Origin: Ocypus olens | Lineage: Eukaryota; Arthropoda; Insecta; Coleoptera; Staphylinidae | DNA length: 64,000 bases | NCBI GenBank assembly: GCA_910593695.2 | Contig: OU343058.1 | Location: 32,181,689-32,245,688 of the forward strand | Direction of reading: 5' to 3' | Shown: positions 62,140 to 64,000 of the stretch, piece after piece | How positions within the stretch are numbered: position 1 is the first letter of the stretch | Layout of the letters: each line of letters begins with the position of its first letter | Translations under genes and position numbers: made by a program | The notes under the pieces: generated by a model | The model's input: only the letters and a program-made list of their open reading frames with translations | Databases searched by the model: none | Told to the model about the DNA's origin: nothing

Positions 62140-63199
62140 CGTTTTCAGTTTCTGTAAGTCTCACAAATAATTGTTAAAACCAAATAGTGTTCAGAATGGG
62201 ATTCTAGACTCGAAAAAAAAACGAAAATAAATTTTTGAAGAAAAATTAAATTTATTCGTTTTTCGGCGTTTCCAGCAGTTGTCCGAACGATTTACATCAA
62301 AAGAAATTTTGCTTGTCTCAGTTTCTGTAAGTCTCACAAATAATTTTTATAACAAAATATAAAAGAAAATATAAATTTAATCGTTTTCAGTTTCTGTAAG
62401 TCTCAAAAATAATTTTTAAAACCAAATAGTGTTCAGAATGGGATTCTAGACTCGAAAAAAAACGAAAATAAATTTTTGAAGAAAAATTAAATTTATTCGT
62501 TTTTCGGCGTTTCCAGCAGTTGTCCGAACGATTTACATCAAAAGAAATTTTGCTTGTCTCAGTTTCTGTAAGTCTCACAAATATACTTTATAACAAAATA
62601 GTGTTCAGAATGTGATTCTGGACTCGAAAAAAAACGAAAATAAATTTTTGAAGAAAAATTAAATTTAATCGTTTTCAGTTTCTGTAAGTCTCACAAATAA
62701 TTGTTAAAACCAAATAGTGTTCAGAATGGGATTCTAGACTCGAAAAAAAAACGAAAATAAATTTTTGAAGAAAAATTAAATTTATTCGTTTTTCGGCGTT
62801 TCCAGCAGTTGTCCGAACGATTTACATCAAAAGAAATTTTGCTTGTCTCAGTTTCTGTAAGTCTCACAAATAATTTTTATAACAAAATATAAAAGAAAAT
62901 ATAAATTTAATCGTTTTCAGTTTCTGTAAGTCTCAAAAATAATTTTTAAAACCAAATAGTGTTCAGAATGGGATTCTAGACTCGAAAAAAAACGAAAATA
63001 AATTTTTGAAGAAAAATTAAATTTATTCGTTTTTCGGCGTTTCCAGCAGTTGTCCGAACGATTTACATCAAAAGAAATTTTGCTTGTCTCAGTTTCTGTA
63101 AGTCTCACAAATATACTTTATAACAAAATAGTGTGCAGAATGTGATTCTGGACTCGAAAAAAAACGAAAATAATTTTTTGAAGAAAATATAAATTTAAT
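62140..63199. repeat. 530-bp tandem duplication with a hybrid monomer at the seam
   Basis: S joints 62140/62670 and SS joints 62382/62912 are 530 bp apart. The S monomer at the seam (62,600-62,678) has the left half of an L monomer (GAAGAAAAATTAAATTTAATCG, split here as GAAGAAAAATT then AAATTTAATCG) joined to the S joint, while the first copy has the usual GAAAATATAAATTTAATCG form. The exchange point therefore lies between the A-run and the joint. The region left of it (61,684-62,390) resembles 26,329-27,030 at a shift of about 35,356 bp. Confidence 0.8.
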
Positions 63200-64000
63200 C
63201 GTTTTCACTTTCTGTAAGTCTCACAAATAATTTATAAAACCAAATAGTGTTCAGAATGGGATTCTAGACTCGAAAAAAACGAAAATAAATATTTGAAGAA
63301 AAATTAAATTTATTCGTTTCTCGGCGTTTCCAGCAGTTGTCCGAACGATTTACATCAAAAGAAATTTTGCTTGTCTCAGTTTCTGTAAGTCTCACAAATA
63401 ATTTTTATAACAAAATAGTGTTCAAAATGGGATTCAAGACTCGAAAAAAAACGAAAATAAATTTTTGAAGAAAAATTAAATTTAATCGTTTTTCGGCGTT
63501 TCCAGCAGTTGTCCGAACGATTTACATCAAAAGAAATTTTGCTTGTCTCAGTTTCTGTAAGTCTCACAAATAATTTTTATAACAAAAAAGTGTTCAGAAT
63601 GTGATTCTGGACTCGAAAAAAAACGAAAATTATTTTTTGAAGAAAAATTAAATTTAATCGTTTTTAGGCGTTTCCAGCAGTTGTCCGAACGATTTACATC
63701 AAAAGAAATTTTGCTTGTCTCAGTTTCTGTAAGTCTCACAAATAATTTTTATAACAAAATAGTTTTCAGAATGTGATTCTGGACTCGAAAAAAAACAAAA
63801 ATAAATTTTTGAAGAAAAATTAAATTTAATCGATTTTCGGCGTTTCCAGCAGTTGTCCGAAGGATTTACATCAAAAGAAATTTTGCTTGTCTTAGTTTCT
63901 GTAAGTCTCACAAATAATTTTTATAACAAAAAAGTGTTTAGAATGTGATTCTGGACTCGAAAAAAAACGAAAATTATTTTTTGAAGAAAAATTTAATTTA

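Larger units (their letters stand above)
1..64000. repeat. Satellite DNA array of 172-bp AT-rich monomers, spanning the whole window
   Basis: Every stretch read is a copy of the same monomer in one orientation, from the first base to the last, with both edges cutting the array. The usual spacing between equivalent points is 172 bp, with shorter derivatives of about 116, 148 and 69-77 bp. Divergence is low: most copies differ from the reference by a few substitutions or by the length of the A-run after CTCG (mostly 7-9 A). There is no inversion, no inserted mobile element and no unique spacer. A head-to-tail array of this size with higher-order structure is typical of centromeric or pericentromeric heterochromatin, known for example from primate alpha satellite. 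That location is inferred, since no flanking sequence is visible. No gene is supported anywhere, so all long gene-free stretches consist of this repeat. Confidence 0.98.
22511..64000. repeat. Array domain B
   Basis: Markers seen only here are SS monomers, T monomers, TAGTTTTCAGAATG, AGTGTTTAGAATG, GTTCAAAATGGGATTCAAGAC, GAAGGATTTAC, TTTTTAGGCG, AAAAATTTAATTTAATCG, GACTCGAAAAAGCG and CAAATATACTTTATAAC. A recurring monomer order gives a loose higher-order unit of roughly 8-9 kb, present several times with gains and losses of whole monomers. The right edge of the window cuts it. The ACAATTTTT and GAAAAAAGG types of domain A are absent. Confidence 0.85.

Noticed and set aside
1..64000. CRISPR array (regular repeats)
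   Set aside because: There are no short direct repeats separated by unique spacers; the whole 172-bp unit is repeated and the sequence is eukaryotic-type satellite.

Overview
The window is one uninterrupted block of tandemly repeated satellite DNA. I see no protein-coding gene, RNA gene, transposon, CRISPR array or single-copy sequence in any of the 64,000 bases. The basic unit is a 172-bp, AT-rich monomer (50 G+C in the reference copy at 1-172, about 29% GC), always in the same orientation, repeated roughly 400 times (my estimate). This points to centromeric, pericentromeric or subtelomeric heterochromatin of a eukaryote. CpG is not depleted (7 per monomer against about 3.6 expected), which argues against a heavily CpG-methylated genome such as a vertebrate or most plants. 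An invertebrate such as a nematode or insect fits better, but the species cannot be read from the sequence. Root-knot nematodes are known to carry a 172-bp satellite family (MEL172); the equal length is only a reason to compare.

Four monomer lengths recur. L is the 172-bp form. S (about 116 bp, sometimes 113) has an internal 56-bp deletion and occurs about 75 times counting SS. SS (69 or 77 bp) carries a second deletion and is found 14 times. T (148-149 bp) has a deletion sealed by a run of 9-10 T and is found 12 times. Most S copies are linked to a diverged following L monomer, forming a 288-bp dimer.

The array has two domains. Domain A (1 to about 22,510) is built from nested duplications: a 1,490-bp module seen four times, a 5,845-bp shift, and larger shifts of 12,774, 14,034 and 17,125 bp. 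Domain B (about 22,511 to 64,000) has its own variants, the SS and T monomers, and longer blocks: 8,839/9,180, 4,254, 7,988 and 12,242 bp shifts, plus small local duplications of 288, 341, 459 and 530 bp. Domain B shares a marker module with domain A (near 7,800, 12,200 and 22,340) and probably expanded from it. The pattern fits repeated unequal exchange: copies differ by whole numbers of monomers, and hybrid monomers sit at some junctions.

Within each monomer the conserved elements are a GC-rich core with a partial CENP-B-box-like stretch, a 21-bp dyad, a short AT hairpin, spaced A-tracts, and a perfect GTAAGT donor-like hexamer downstream of a TTTCCAG acceptor-like site. The frequent 63-residue minus-strand open frames are by-products of the repeat: they lack any ATG and shift frame every monomer.
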